From Butyrivibrio sp. UBA3740 (GTDB lineage Bacteria > Bacillota > Clostridia > Lachnospirales > Lachnospiraceae), in contig DFGW01000253.1 in assembly GCA_002372465.1 (NCBI GenBank), positions 1 to 17,981 on the forward strand: a DNA stretch of 17,981 nucleotides, read 5' to 3'. Below are positions 1-8,131 of the stretch, one piece after another; the stretch's first letter is position 1, and each line of letters begins with the position of its first letter. Made by a program: the position numbers and the translations under genes. Below the pieces are notes generated by a model. That model saw nothing but the letters and a program-made list of their open reading frames with translations. It made no database searches and was not told the DNA's origin.

Positions 1-483
1 GTCATATACACCGTCAATGGCTTTGGCAAGAAGGATGTAATCTGCCTCGACCTCAATGGCCCGAAGGACAACACCTGTATCTGTTGAGAAATATGGATGA
101 CCCGTACCACCTGCGAAGAACACAACCATGTTCTTATCGAAGTACTTGTTGGCTCTGTCCTTTGAAAAGAGCTTTGTAAAGGATCCGCACTCAAAAGGAG
201 TGAGTATATTGGTCATCATGCCTACGCTTCTGAAAATCTCCGAAACATAGATGCAGTTCATTATGGTGGCAAGCATTCCGATCTGATCAGCCTTAGTGCG
301 ATCTATATTCTCGCTGCTGCGACCTCTCCAGAAATTGCCTCCGCCTATAACGATACCAACCTGACATCCATCGTCCACAAGCTTCTTGACCTGCAGAGCG
401 ACCTTTCTGACAGTCTCCTCATCGAATCCTGTCTTCTTCTCCCCTGCAAGGGCTTCTCCACTGAGCTTTAATAATATTCTCAT
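1..483 (-). CDS. pyrH: UMP kinase (uridylate kinase), C-terminus cut by window edge
   Basis: Phosphorylates UMP to UDP in the cytoplasm, a step of pyrimidine nucleotide synthesis. It belongs to the amino acid kinase fold family. The 161 visible residues contain the family landmarks: MRILLKLSGEAL at the N-terminus, the glycine-rich GGGNFWRG at residues 47-54, DQIGMLATIMN at 67-77 and FAGGTGHPYFSTDT at 123-136, ending in LLAKAIDGVYD. Bacterial UmpK is about 235-240 residues, so roughly the last third lies outside the window. The ATG at 483 is preceded by GAGG about 10 bases upstream. It starts 15 bases after the bactofilin stop, so it is probably in the same transcript. The usual neighbours tsf and rpsB are not upstream here; whether frr follows cannot be seen. 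Confidence 0.97.
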   Translation of the reverse strand, partial: MRILLKLSGEALAGEKKTGFDEETVRKVALQVKKLVDDGCQVGIVIGGGNFWRGRSSENIDRTKADQIGMLATIMNCIYVSEIFRSVGMMTNILTPFECGSFTKLFSKDRANKYFDKNMVVFFAGGTGHPYFSTDTGVVLRAIEVEADYILLAKAIDGVYD

Positions 484-498
484 CTGTCCATAACCTCA

Positions 499-1488
499 TT
501 ATTTATTCTTAAGGCCTTCAAAGAACTCTGAAGGATTAACATCAGCATAAGCTTGTGAGCACATACCTTCGATAACAGCACCGTTGTTGATCTGTACTGA
601 CTGAGACTTGATGTTACCCATTACGATAGCTGTTGTATCAAGAACTACAGGTCCGTGAACATCGATGTCACCCTTTACAGCGCCTGCGATAACTGCGCTG
701 GATCCAAAGATGTTACCAACGATGACTGTGCTCTGGCCAACCTTAACGCTTCCCTTTGATCTTACTTCACCTGTGATCCTTGCTGACTCTGCATAGATCT
801 CAGCTGCATCTGAATCGCCTGAAATCTCACCTGTTACATTGAGCTTTCCAAGACATTTGATGTTACCTGTGATCTTTCCGATAAGGTCAAGAGATCCTGT
901 TGTGGCAATGTCGCCCTTAACGATCATTCCTTCGGTAATGCTGGCAACTTCATCTGTTGGTGTCTGCTGTTCGAAATCCATAGTTTCAATTCCCCCATTT
1001 CTAGTAATTTCTTCTGTTTCTGCATTAACATCTGCAACGTACTTGTCGATATGTGTTGGATTGATTGCCTCTAAAGCGTTCTTAGGCTCCTCGATCTTGA
1101 TCTCGGCCTGAGTCTGCTCCTCAATCTTCTCCTCAAGTACCTTGGCTTCGTCAAGAGTAGTTGCAGCCTCTTCTTCTACAGCCTTGACTTCTTCCTTGAT
1201 CTCAATGGCCTCATCAAGGACTTCCCTTACTTCCTCTACTGCCTCACGGCTTGTAGTCTCCTCTTTTGCCGGCTCCTCCGGCTTTGTCTCCTCCACAGCT
1301 TCAGGCTCTTTTGCTTCATCAAGCTTGATATCGTCAAGACGATCCAGCATGCTGTCAAGATCAACAGGCTTAACTACCGGCTCCTCAGTCTTGCTTTTAT
1401 CAAGAGCTTCTGTCTCTGGCTTATCCTCAGGCATCAATGTGTTTACTGCCTGTGAGAGATCACTCTTAAGCTCAGAAAAAAATCCCAT
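499..1488 (-). CDS. Bactofilin family protein with long acidic N-terminal region
   Basis: Bactofilins (PF04519) self-assemble without nucleotide into filaments that scaffold envelope or cell-shape functions. Residues about 182-312 of 329 show the short beta-helix repeats of the family, with recurring hydrophobic-x-G turns such as GMIVKGDI, LIGKITGNIK, ARITGEVRS and VIVGNIFGSS. Residues about 20-165 are highly charged, rich in Glu, Lys and Ala, and predicted to be disordered or helical; that is much longer than the short tails of typical bactofilins. A longer frame begins at 1503, but GGAGG at 1497-1501 lies 8 bases before the ATG at 1488 and overlaps the upstream codons, so MGFFSEL is taken as the start. 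It follows the deacetylase by 29 bases and precedes pyrH. The fold assignment is firm; the cellular role is inferred. Confidence 0.88.
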   Translation of the reverse strand: MGFFSELKSDLSQAVNTLMPEDKPETEALDKSKTEEPVVKPVDLDSMLDRLDDIKLDEAKEPEAVEETKPEEPAKEETTSREAVEEVREVLDEAIEIKEEVKAVEEEAATTLDEAKVLEEKIEEQTQAEIKIEEPKNALEAINPTHIDKYVADVNAETEEITRNGGIETMDFEQQTPTDEVASITEGMIVKGDIATTGSLDLIGKITGNIKCLGKLNVTGEISGDSDAAEIYAESARITGEVRSKGSVKVGQSTVIVGNIFGSSAVIAGAVKGDIDVHGPVVLDTTAIVMGNIKSQSVQINNGAVIEGMCSQAYADVNPSEFFEGLKNK

Positions 1489-1517
1489 CCTGATATCCTC
1501 CATTCAAAAATTTTTTC

Positions 1518-2480
1518 TTAATTATTATTGATATGTTGAACCGGTAACGTGTCATCGGTTATCGGTACTATCACTGTATCATCCATGCCCTGTATCGCTT
1601 CAATGATCTCGGGAAGAGCGTCCACCGTGCTCTTCTTGTCAGCCGCATCATGCATAAGAACTACGCAGTGCTTGAACTTGGGAACATTGTTCACGATGTT
1701 GGCATATATGGTATCCTTTGTGGCTCCGTTATAGTCATCTCCGGCAGATACATTCCAGTCAAAGAACGTAACCTCAGAGCTGTCAAGATAATCCACCAGT
1801 TCCTCTACGGGAACCTGAGTTACCGTGTTAGAGCTCCCTCCCGGGAACCTGTAGAACTTCGCCCATACTCCCGTGGTTTCATACAGGAAAATTCTGAGCT
1901 TGTCCAGATCAGCCTTGAAAGACTCAAGAGATGAGTAAATCTCACTGTATTTGTGACTGTATGAATGCATACCCAAAGTATGCCCTTCACTGACTATACG
2001 CTTGTAAAGATCTGTATATTTGGCATCAGGCTTTCCACATACAAAGAAAGAAGCCTTCACATCATATTCTGCCAGGATGTCCAGGATATCATCCGTGTAG
2101 GTGCTGGGTCCATCGTCAAAGGTCAGGTACACATACCTGGTACCCTCGATATTCTCAGGGTTCTGGGCACCACTTACATCAATCGTGGCATAATCAACAT
2201 CCATACCCTCAGCGGTAGTAGCGCCGGTAAAAGAGCTATCGTCAGTATTTACCTCTTCTTCGGAGGACAGGATTTCCATCTCACTGCCATACTTTTCTCT
2301 GTACCAGGCAAGGTCTGCTTCCGACTGCTCGTACTTCGTACTGAGTCTGTCATACCTGATAGCCAGAATGACGCAGATGCAGGTAGGAATCAGACAGGCT
2401 GCTGCCACTGTAGTTAATATGAGTCTGCGCAAATATCGGATTCGTTTACTGTACTGCTTCGACTCCATAATTATTTGCAT
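1518..2480 (-). CDS. Membrane-anchored polysaccharide deacetylase (NodB/CE4 family)
   Basis: Predicted metal-dependent de-N-acetylase acting outside the membrane on peptidoglycan or another acetylated glycan. Residues about 20-42 form a single membrane anchor, 47-65 look like a short coiled coil, and a Ser/Thr/Asp/Glu-rich linker leads to the NodB domain at about 115-300. All five CE4 motifs are visible: TFDDGPS (120-126, with the catalytic and metal Asp pair), HSYSH (172-176, the two metal His), RFPGG (211-215), DWN (241-243) and LMHDA (275-279). An intact active site argues for an active PgdA-like enzyme. The first ATG is preferred because a purine-rich AGAAAG lies upstream, whereas the internal Met5 has none. 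The substrate is inferred. The adjacent bactofilin suggests spatially organised wall modification. Confidence 0.92.
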   Translation of the reverse strand: MQIIMESKQYSKRIRYLRRLILTTVAAACLIPTCICVILAIRYDRLSTKYEQSEADLAWYREKYGSEMEILSSEEEVNTDDSSFTGATTAEGMDVDYATIDVSGAQNPENIEGTRYVYLTFDDGPSTYTDDILDILAEYDVKASFFVCGKPDAKYTDLYKRIVSEGHTLGMHSYSHKYSEIYSSLESFKADLDKLRIFLYETTGVWAKFYRFPGGSSNTVTQVPVEELVDYLDSSEVTFFDWNVSAGDDYNGATKDTIYANIVNNVPKFKHCVVLMHDAADKKSTVDALPEIIEAIQGMDDTVIVPITDDTLPVQHINNN

Positions 2481-2511
2481 TCTCTTTCTATTTTAAATAT
2501 AACCAGACTAT

Positions 2512-2540
2512 AGTATAGCATAGTTTGCCAATCTCAAAAA
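2512..2540 (-). promoter_or_regulatory. Candidate promoter for the deacetylase-bactofilin-pyrH unit
   Basis: On the minus strand an extended -10 reads TGC-TATACT (TATACT at 2512-2517). A weak -35, TTTTTG, lies 17 bases upstream at 2535-2540. It sits in the 77-base gap after feoB and 31 bases before the deacetylase start. The -10 is good and the -35 poor, so confidence is moderate. Confidence 0.45.
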
Positions 2541-2557
2541 GGTGTTTATTGGCTCAA

Positions 2558-4903
2558 TTAATTCATTCCAAGGCCCATGAAAATCATCCTGCAGACAAGG
2601 GCTACAAGCCAGGCGACACCACATTGCCAAAGTACAACCAGGACTGCGTATCTGCTTCCAAGTTCTCTTTTTATGGATGCTATAGCTGCAACACATGGAG
2701 TGTAGAGAAGTGAAAATACCAGGATTGTAGCTGCCATTCCTGTGGTGAGAGCCTTGTCCACTCCGCCTTCAAAGAGCATCTCCATGGTGGCTACAACGCT
2801 CTCCTTGGCAATGAAGCCTGAGATAAAGGATGTCACTACTCTCCAGTCTCCTATGCCAAGTGGTACAAAAAGGGGCACCAAAAGTCCCGATACCTTTGCC
2901 ATAATACTCTGTGAAGAGTCAGCCACCATGTTGAAGTGCAGATCAAAGCTCTGCAGGAACCAGACGATGATAGTGGCAAAAAATATTACGGAAAAAGCCC
3001 TGGTAAAGAAGTCCTTGGCCTTTTCCCACAAAAGTCTGTATACGTTCTTTGCTCCGGGAAGCCTGTAGTTTGGAAGCTCCATAACAAAGGGAACTGCTTC
3101 TCCCTTGAAGAAAGTTCTTTTGTATATAACTGCAATCAAAATACCTGTAAAGATGCCAAGCAGATACAACGCCACCATGACAAGCCCTGCGTGTGCCGGG
3201 AAAAAGGCGCTTACAAAAAAGGCATAGATTGGTACCTTGGCAGAACAGCTCATGAAGGGAGTAAGCAGGATCGTCATCCTTCGATCGCGCCTTGAAGGAA
3301 GAGTTCTTGTGGCCATTACAGCAGGGACGGTACATCCAAAACCAATAAGAAGAGGTACTATACTTCTTCCGGAAAGACCAATCCTTCTTAGGATCTTGTC
3401 CATGAAAAAGGCAACTCTTGCAATGTATCCGCTGTCCTCCATAAGTGACAGGAAAAAGAACAGGGTAACTACAATAGGCATGAAGCTCAGCACTCCGCCC
3501 ACGCCCTCAAAGATTCCGTTTATAACAAGGTCCATAATAACCTCATTTACTCCGGCGTTTACCATGGCAGCTTCCGTCACAACCTTAAGGGCATCAATGC
3601 CGCTTGCTAAAAGATCCTGAAGAAAAGCTCCTATTACATTAAAGGTAAGGTGACAAACCAGGAGCATGATAAGGATAAAGCAGGGAATTGCTGTCCACTT
3701 GCCGGTAAGGATCTTGTCAATCTTCTCTGAGCGGATCCTTTCTTTGCTCTCCAAAGGCTTTACTACAGTCTGCTCACAGACTCTTTCTATAAAGTCATAG
3801 CGCATGTCTGCAATGGCTGCGCTTCTGTCCATACCACTTTCTTCTTCCATCTGACGAATGATATGGTCTATCATCTTTTTTTCATTGTCACCAAGCTTCA
3901 TCTGCTCAAGAACAATCTCATCCCCTTCGATGACCTTGGTGGTGGCAAATCTTATGGGTACTCCGGCTGCTTCCGCATGAGCTTCAAGGATAGACTCCAC
4001 AGCATGGATTGCTCTGTGGATAGCTCCGCCGTGATCGCTCTTACTACAAAAATCCTGTTTGAAAGGCTTTTCCTGATACTGTGCTATATGGACTGCATGG
4101 CGGATCAACTCAGCTACGCCTTCATTTTTGGAGGCAGAGATTGGAACCACAGGCACACCAAGAAGCGCCTCCATCTTGTTGATATCAACAGAGCCGTTGT
4201 TCCCCTCAACTTCATCCATCATGTTAAGAGCCACCACCATGGGAATATCCATCTCAAGCAGCTGCATGGTAAGGTACATGTTTCTCTCGATGTTGGTGGC
4301 ATCAACGATATTGATGACAGCCCTGGGTTTCTCATTTAATACGAAATTTCTAGAGACTATCTCCTCTGAACTGTAGGGAGACATCGAATATATACCGGGA
4401 AGATCTGTTACTAGGGTGTTTGGAAAGTCCCTTATTGGTCCGTCCTTCCTGTCCACTGTAACCCCCGGGAAATTGCCCACGTGCTGGTTAGCTCCAGTGA
4501 GCTGGTTGAAAAGAGTAGTCTTTCCGCAGTTCTGATTACCTACTAAAGCAAAAGTAAGCCTGGTTCCCTCCGGAAGCTTTTCTCCCTCTCCCTTTAAGTG
4601 GTACTTTCCATCCTCACCGATTCCGGGGTGCTCGGATGGTTCAATCTCCGTGATTCTCTCGTGTTTATTGGTCCTTTCGGGGATCTCTTCTATCTGGATC
4701 TTCTCTGCATCAGCCAGACGAAGTGTAAGTTCATAGCCATGTATCTGAAGCTCCACCGGATCGCCTAAAGGTGCATATTTGATAACTGTAACCTCAGTCC
4801 CCGGGATAACTCCCATATCCAAAAAATGCTGTCTTAAAGCTCCCTCTCCTCCTACAGCTTTAATGACCGCAGAATGTCCAATCTTTAGTTCTCGTAAATT
4901 CAT
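2558..4903 (-). CDS. feoB: Fused FeoA-FeoB ferrous iron transporter
   Basis: Imports Fe(II) across the cytoplasmic membrane. Residues 1 to about 73 form an SH3-like FeoA domain (MNLRELKIG, FLDMGVIPG, LTLRLADA), joined by a charged linker to the FeoB GTPase. The GTPase shows G1 GNQNCGKT (122-129), G3 DLPG (167-170), G4 NMMD (227-230) and G5 SASKN (256-260). The membrane part begins at about 404. It carries the Gate signatures GFGCTVPAVMATR (521-533) and CSAKVPIYAFF (553-563) and a C-terminal YTPCVAA (734-740). The total of 781 residues equals FeoB plus FeoA. The longest frame starts at a TTG at 4915, but GGAG six bases before the ATG at 4903 decides for MNLREL. It stands alone as a single gene, with no separate feoA, feoC or recognisable Fur box next to it. 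Confidence 0.97.
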   Translation of the reverse strand: MNLRELKIGHSAVIKAVGGEGALRQHFLDMGVIPGTEVTVIKYAPLGDPVELQIHGYELTLRLADAEKIQIEEIPERTNKHERITEIEPSEHPGIGEDGKYHLKGEGEKLPEGTRLTFALVGNQNCGKTTLFNQLTGANQHVGNFPGVTVDRKDGPIRDFPNTLVTDLPGIYSMSPYSSEEIVSRNFVLNEKPRAVINIVDATNIERNMYLTMQLLEMDIPMVVALNMMDEVEGNNGSVDINKMEALLGVPVVPISASKNEGVAELIRHAVHIAQYQEKPFKQDFCSKSDHGGAIHRAIHAVESILEAHAEAAGVPIRFATTKVIEGDEIVLEQMKLGDNEKKMIDHIIRQMEEESGMDRSAAIADMRYDFIERVCEQTVVKPLESKERIRSEKIDKILTGKWTAIPCFILIMLLVCHLTFNVIGAFLQDLLASGIDALKVVTEAAMVNAGVNEVIMDLVINGIFEGVGGVLSFMPIVVTLFFFLSLMEDSGYIARVAFFMDKILRRIGLSGRSIVPLLIGFGCTVPAVMATRTLPSRRDRRMTILLTPFMSCSAKVPIYAFFVSAFFPAHAGLVMVALYLLGIFTGILIAVIYKRTFFKGEAVPFVMELPNYRLPGAKNVYRLLWEKAKDFFTRAFSVIFFATIIVWFLQSFDLHFNMVADSSQSIMAKVSGLLVPLFVPLGIGDWRVVTSFISGFIAKESVVATMEMLFEGGVDKALTTGMAATILVFSLLYTPCVAAIASIKRELGSRYAVLVVLWQCGVAWLVALVCRMIFMGLGMN

Positions 4904-4999
4904 CAGTTTCTCCAATCATCCCCATGATGCATGTTAAAAATGTGGGGTATATTATATAAGGAAATCACCTTTTTATACTATCTTAACATACTTAACTAC

Positions 5000-5028
5000 T
5001 TGCGGATGAGGAAAGTGTGTTATATTCT
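5000..5028 (+). promoter_or_regulatory. Candidate promoter for the aminotransferase gene
   Basis: TTGCGG at 5000-5005 is followed after 17 bases by TATTCT (5023-5028). Overlapping it, TGT-TATATT (5018-5026) forms an extended -10 type sequence. The start codon lies about 43 bases downstream. The hexamers are imperfect, so this is only a candidate. No convincing promoter for the divergent feo gene could be fixed in the same intergenic region. Confidence 0.35.
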
Positions 5029-5070
5029 ATTAAGAAAAAAAACGAATATAAGGATTGTAGGAGGAGTAAG

Positions 5071-6381
5071 ATGCCTAAGGCTCAGAGCGAAACAAAGAAG
5101 TTTTCACAGATGAACAAACAGGAACTTGAGAAGATTGTAACGGAACTCAAGGCCGAATATAAGAAGTACCAGGAAATGGAACTTTCCCTGAACATGGCCA
5201 GAGGAAAGCCCTGCCGAGAACAGCTTGATCTTTCCATGGGAATGATGGATGCCCTCAATTCAGAGGCTGACCTTTCCTGCGAAGACGGAACAGACTGCCG
5301 TAACTACGGTGTGCTTACCGGTATTAAGGAAGCCAAGGATCTCATTGGCGCCATGATGGAGAACAAACCTGAGAACATTATCATTTACGGCAACTCCTCC
5401 CTGAACGTTATGTACGATACCGTATCAAGGGCTTACACCCACGGTGTAATGGGCAACACTCCCTGGTGCAAGCTTCCAAAGGTTAAGTTCCTTTGCCCTG
5501 TTCCCGGATATGACAGACACTTTGCAATCACTGAGTATTTTGGTATAGAGATGATTCCGGTTCAGATGACTCCTACGGGACCTGACATGGATGAGGTTGA
5601 GCGCCTTGTGGCTAACGATGAATCCATCAAGGGAATCTGGTGTACTCCCAAGTACTCCAATCCACAGGGTTACTCCTACTCAGACGAAACAGTAAGACGT
5701 TTTGCCCGTCTTCGTCCCGCAGCAAGAGACTTCAGAATCTTCTGGGATAATGCATACGGTGTTCACCACCTCTATGATGACAATCAGGACTACCTCATCG
5801 AGATCCTTGAGGAGTGCAAGAAGGCCGGAAGTCCTGACATGGTTTACAAATTCTCCTCCACTTCCAAGATCACTTTCCCGGGAAGCGGAATTGCTGCAAT
5901 AGCGACCTCCCTCAACAACCTTGAGGAGATCAAGAATCAGCTCAGCATCCAGACCATTGGTCACGACAAGGTTAATCAGCTTCGTCACGTAAGATTCTTT
6001 GGAAACTTTGAAGGAATGAAGGCTCACATGAAGAAGCACGCAGCCATCATCCGTCCCAAGTTCGAGGCAGTCCTTGAGATTCTCGACAGAGAGCTTGCTC
6101 CTTACGGAATAGGTGCCTGGACAAAGCCAAAGGGAGGCTACTTCATCAGCTTTGATGCTCCCGAAGGATGTGCTAAGGCAATCGTAGACAGGGCTAAGAA
6201 AGCCGGCGTTACCATGACCGGAGCCGGAGCCACATACCCTTACGGTAAGGATCCTCACGATTCCAACATCCGTATTGCTCCAACCTTCCCTAACCTCACA
6301 GATCTTAAGCTTGCTATGGAGATCTTTACTGTATGCGTAAAGCTTGTAACTGCTGAAAAGCTTCTTGGTCAAATGGAATAA
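5071..6381 (+). CDS. Class I aminotransferase, aspartate aminotransferase subgroup Ic type
   Basis: PLP-dependent fold-type I transaminase, probably moving the amino group between aspartate (or another amino acid) and 2-oxoglutarate. The 436-residue protein has the motifs of the PF12897-like group: NMARGKP and QLDLS near residues 41-55, NYGVLTG at 78-84, NPQG with N197, FWDNAYG with the PLP-pyridine Asp D226, and SSTSK with the Schiff-base lysine K266, followed by TFPGSGIA. The open frame extends upstream to a GTG at 5017. The start is set at 5071 because GGAGGAG lies just before this ATG and nothing comparable precedes the GTG. It is transcribed alone and ends at a strong hairpin terminator. 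The family is confident; the exact amino donor is not shown by sequence. Confidence 0.9.
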   Translation: MPKAQSETKKFSQMNKQELEKIVTELKAEYKKYQEMELSLNMARGKPCREQLDLSMGMMDALNSEADLSCEDGTDCRNYGVLTGIKEAKDLIGAMMENKPENIIIYGNSSLNVMYDTVSRAYTHGVMGNTPWCKLPKVKFLCPVPGYDRHFAITEYFGIEMIPVQMTPTGPDMDEVERLVANDESIKGIWCTPKYSNPQGYSYSDETVRRFARLRPAARDFRIFWDNAYGVHHLYDDNQDYLIEILEECKKAGSPDMVYKFSSTSKITFPGSGIAAIATSLNNLEEIKNQLSIQTIGHDKVNQLRHVRFFGNFEGMKAHMKKHAAIIRPKFEAVLEILDRELAPYGIGAWTKPKGGYFISFDAPEGCAKAIVDRAKKAGVTMTGAGATYPYGKDPHDSNIRIAPTFPNLTDLKLAMEIFTVCVKLVTAEKLLGQME

Positions 6382-6392
6382 ATCACAATACA

Positions 6393-6418
6393 AAGCCCCG
6401 GATTTATGTCCGGGGCTT
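6393..6418. terminator. Rho-independent terminator between convergent genes
   Basis: A 10-bp perfect stem, AAGCCCCGGA / TCCGGGGCTT, with a six-base loop is followed on the plus strand by ACTTTTTCC. It ends the aminotransferase transcript. In the opposite direction the tail is only TTTGTATTGT, so it may also serve the methyltransferase transcript, but less well. Confidence 0.88.
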
Positions 6419-6455
6419 ACTTTTTCCATATGGGTTTCTATCGATCGGACGCTCC

Positions 6456-7643
6456 TTAGCTTTCCTTCTCCAGGAGCACTACCACTTCGCTTCCTCTGGT
6501 AAATGGGAACATGTCAACGGGAACAGCTCTTTTGGCTTTATAGCCGCCCTTGGTAATGAGCTTTAAGTCATTGGCCAGGGAGTCAGGACTGCAGGAAATG
6601 TATACTACCTTCCTCGGTCCAAGAGTGAGCAGTGACTTTATGAATTCAGGTGTTGAACCGGACCTTGGAGGATCCATAAACACCAGGTCTGCCTTGTCAC
6701 CGGAATCAGCCATCTGCTGCATGAAGACCGTGGCATCATTCTGGTAGAAGGTTACGTTCTTGATATCATTGATCCTGGCATTAAGGATTGCATCCTTTAC
6801 CGCGTCCTTGTTAAGCTCAACGGAGATAACCTCTTTTACGTGGGGGCTGGCGATAATACCAATGGTTCCAACACCGCTGTAGCAGTCAAGCGCCACCTCA
6901 TCTCCCTTGAGATCCGCCATCTCAATAGCTGTCTTGTAAAGCACTTCCTGTTGGATGGGATTAACCTGATAAAAGGACTTGGGGCTTATCTTAAACCTCA
7001 TGCCACAGCAGATATCATAGATAAATCCCGGTCCGTAGATGGGCTTTTCCTTATCTCCCAGTATCATACTGGTCTGCTTGTCGTTGACATTAAGGACTAT
7101 GGTTGTGATCTCGGGATGCTGTTTCCTAAGGGCCTTTACGAAGTTGTTCTTGGAAGGAAAGATGGGGGATACTGTCACCAGCACAACCATTATCTCTCCT
7201 GTATTCTTGCCTATCCTTATCAGAACATGGCGAAGAAGTCCAAAGCCATTGTCCTCGTCAAAGGTCTTTATCTTGAAGGACTTAAGCAGTCCCCTGATGG
7301 AAGCGATGATGGCGTCAGCCTTCTGGTCCTCCAAAAGACAGCTCTCCACCGGAACCACTTCATGGCTTCCTTCCCTGTAAATGCCGGACAAAGGATTGCC
7401 CTTCCTGTCATGCGTAAAAACGGCATGAACCTTGCACCTGTAGTGTTCAGGGGTATCCATGCCGATAAATGATTCCACCTTGCAATAGGGCTGCAAAAGC
7501 TCCGCCACGTGGGCGTGTTTTTTGCGAAGCTGCTGCTTGTAGGGGGTGTCTATCATCTGACAGGCTCCACACTTTTTAAATACAGGGCAGCGGCTCTTTT
7601 CCCTGCTCATGGGTTGTTTTTGTGTACGTTTGTTATCTGCCAA
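6456..7643 (-). CDS. RlmD/RumA-type 23S rRNA (uracil-5-)-methyltransferase, iron-sulfur, TRAM-less
   Basis: SAM-dependent RNA m5U methyltransferase; family members modify U1939 and/or U747 of 23S rRNA, or U54 of tRNA. Cysteines C19-x5-C25-x2-C28 plus C102 match the [4Fe-4S] ligands of RumA. The SAM fold shows DCYSGVGTIG (253-262), E276 of VELN, DPPRSG (324-329), the catalytic nucleophile C351 in YISCSP and the general base E386 in the C-terminal RGSEVV. At 395 residues it lacks the N-terminal TRAM domain of E. coli RumA and Bacillus RlmCD. The start is a TTG at 7643, two bases after the stop of the upstream gene and behind GGAAGAAGAG, which suggests translational coupling. An in-frame ATG at 7610 has no ribosome site. 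The exact target uridine cannot be told from sequence. Confidence 0.92.
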   Translation of the reverse strand: MADNKRTQKQPMSREKSRCPVFKKCGACQMIDTPYKQQLRKKHAHVAELLQPYCKVESFIGMDTPEHYRCKVHAVFTHDRKGNPLSGIYREGSHEVVPVESCLLEDQKADAIIASIRGLLKSFKIKTFDEDNGFGLLRHVLIRIGKNTGEIMVVLVTVSPIFPSKNNFVKALRKQHPEITTIVLNVNDKQTSMILGDKEKPIYGPGFIYDICCGMRFKISPKSFYQVNPIQQEVLYKTAIEMADLKGDEVALDCYSGVGTIGIIASPHVKEVISVELNKDAVKDAILNARINDIKNVTFYQNDATVFMQQMADSGDKADLVFMDPPRSGSTPEFIKSLLTLGPRKVVYISCSPDSLANDLKLITKGGYKAKRAVPVDMFPFTRGSEVVVLLEKES

Positions 7644-7645
7644 AA

Positions 7646-8044
7646 TTACTCTTCTTCCCGATCAAGGCTTTCTGCCTTGTTCTCAAACCTAAGCTCAGGC
7701 ATCTCAAGGCCGGTGCCCTCTTCCTTAACAGCTTCACTCCTTCTGCGGATGCGCTCTGTGTTCTTGATCTCACCGTTATCCTTGTACTTGATTCCCTCTA
7801 TGCCCTGTGACAGTTCCCTTGCCTTTAAGATATCACCCTTGTTGATCCTGAAGGTGCAGACAATCTTGCTTCCGCTTCTGTCAAAAAGTCTCTGGATAAA
7901 GCTCTTGTCCTGCCACTCGATAAAATATGAAATACGATGAGCCAAAAACCTCTCTTCCAGCTGCTTCTTGCTCTCGATACTGTAAACCCTGCAAAAAGGG
8001 ATCTCGTTATTGAATACCTGATTGTTCTGAATAATTGAAGACAT
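7646..8044 (-). CDS. Hypothetical 132-residue protein coupled to the rRNA methyltransferase
   Basis: I do not recognise a family. The protein is cytoplasmic in appearance: no signal peptide and no membrane segment. The N-terminal two thirds (MSSIIQNNQVF to about residue 85) look like a compact mixed alpha/beta domain with an aromatic stretch HRISYFIEWQDKSFIQRLF. The C-terminal 45 residues are strongly charged (Lys, Arg, Glu) and probably extended. The longer frame from 8146 runs into the divergent promoter region; AGAGAGG just before the ATG at 8044 fixes the start. It lies 2 bases upstream of the TTG of the methyltransferase, so the two are co-expressed, and a role with RNA modification or ribosomes is a guess from context only. 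Confidence 0.75.
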   Translation of the reverse strand: MSSIIQNNQVFNNEIPFCRVYSIESKKQLEERFLAHRISYFIEWQDKSFIQRLFDRSGSKIVCTFRINKGDILKARELSQGIEGIKYKDNGEIKNTERIRRRSEAVKEEGTGLEMPELRFENKAESLDREEE

Positions 8045-8080
8045 AATTACCTCTCTGATACTTTTTCTAACTAATGTTAT

Positions 8081-8089
8081 ATTATAGCA
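8081..8089 (-). promoter_or_regulatory. Extended -10 promoter element for the 132-residue gene / rlmD-type pair
   Basis: On the minus strand the bases read TGC-TATAAT, a perfect extended -10, about 36 bases before the start codon. No good -35 is visible at 17 bases (CTGATA), which is common for extended -10 promoters. Confidence 0.55.
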
Positions 8090-8098
8090 TGGTATACT
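8090..8098 (+). promoter_or_regulatory. Extended -10 promoter element for the serine hydrolase gene
   Basis: TGG-TATACT lies 34 bases before the ATG at 8132, which itself has AAGGAG upstream. It abuts the opposing TGC-TATAAT of the minus-strand promoter, so the two polymerase sites overlap. Confidence 0.5.
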
Positions 8099-8131
8099 AT
8101 TTTTATCAGCAAAAACATTAAGGAGAAGGTC

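Noticed and set aside
1142..1531. Ser-rich open frame opposite the bactofilin
   Set aside because: The Ser/Leu richness is the mirror of the Glu/Ala/Lys codons of the acidic arm; it has no independent support.
2527..2556. Inverted repeat GCCAAT...ATTGGC between feoB and the deacetylase
   Set aside because: Only six pairs with a long loop and no T-run; too weak to call a terminator or operator.
4904..5070. Fur box or iron-responsive site upstream of feoAB
   Set aside because: The region is AT-rich, but I could not find a GATAATGATAATCATTATC-like palindrome, so no site is listed.
5680..6429. A 249-residue open frame on the minus strand within the aminotransferase gene
   Set aside because: It is an antisense shadow of a clearly conserved enzyme, with no ribosome site and no recognisable protein features.
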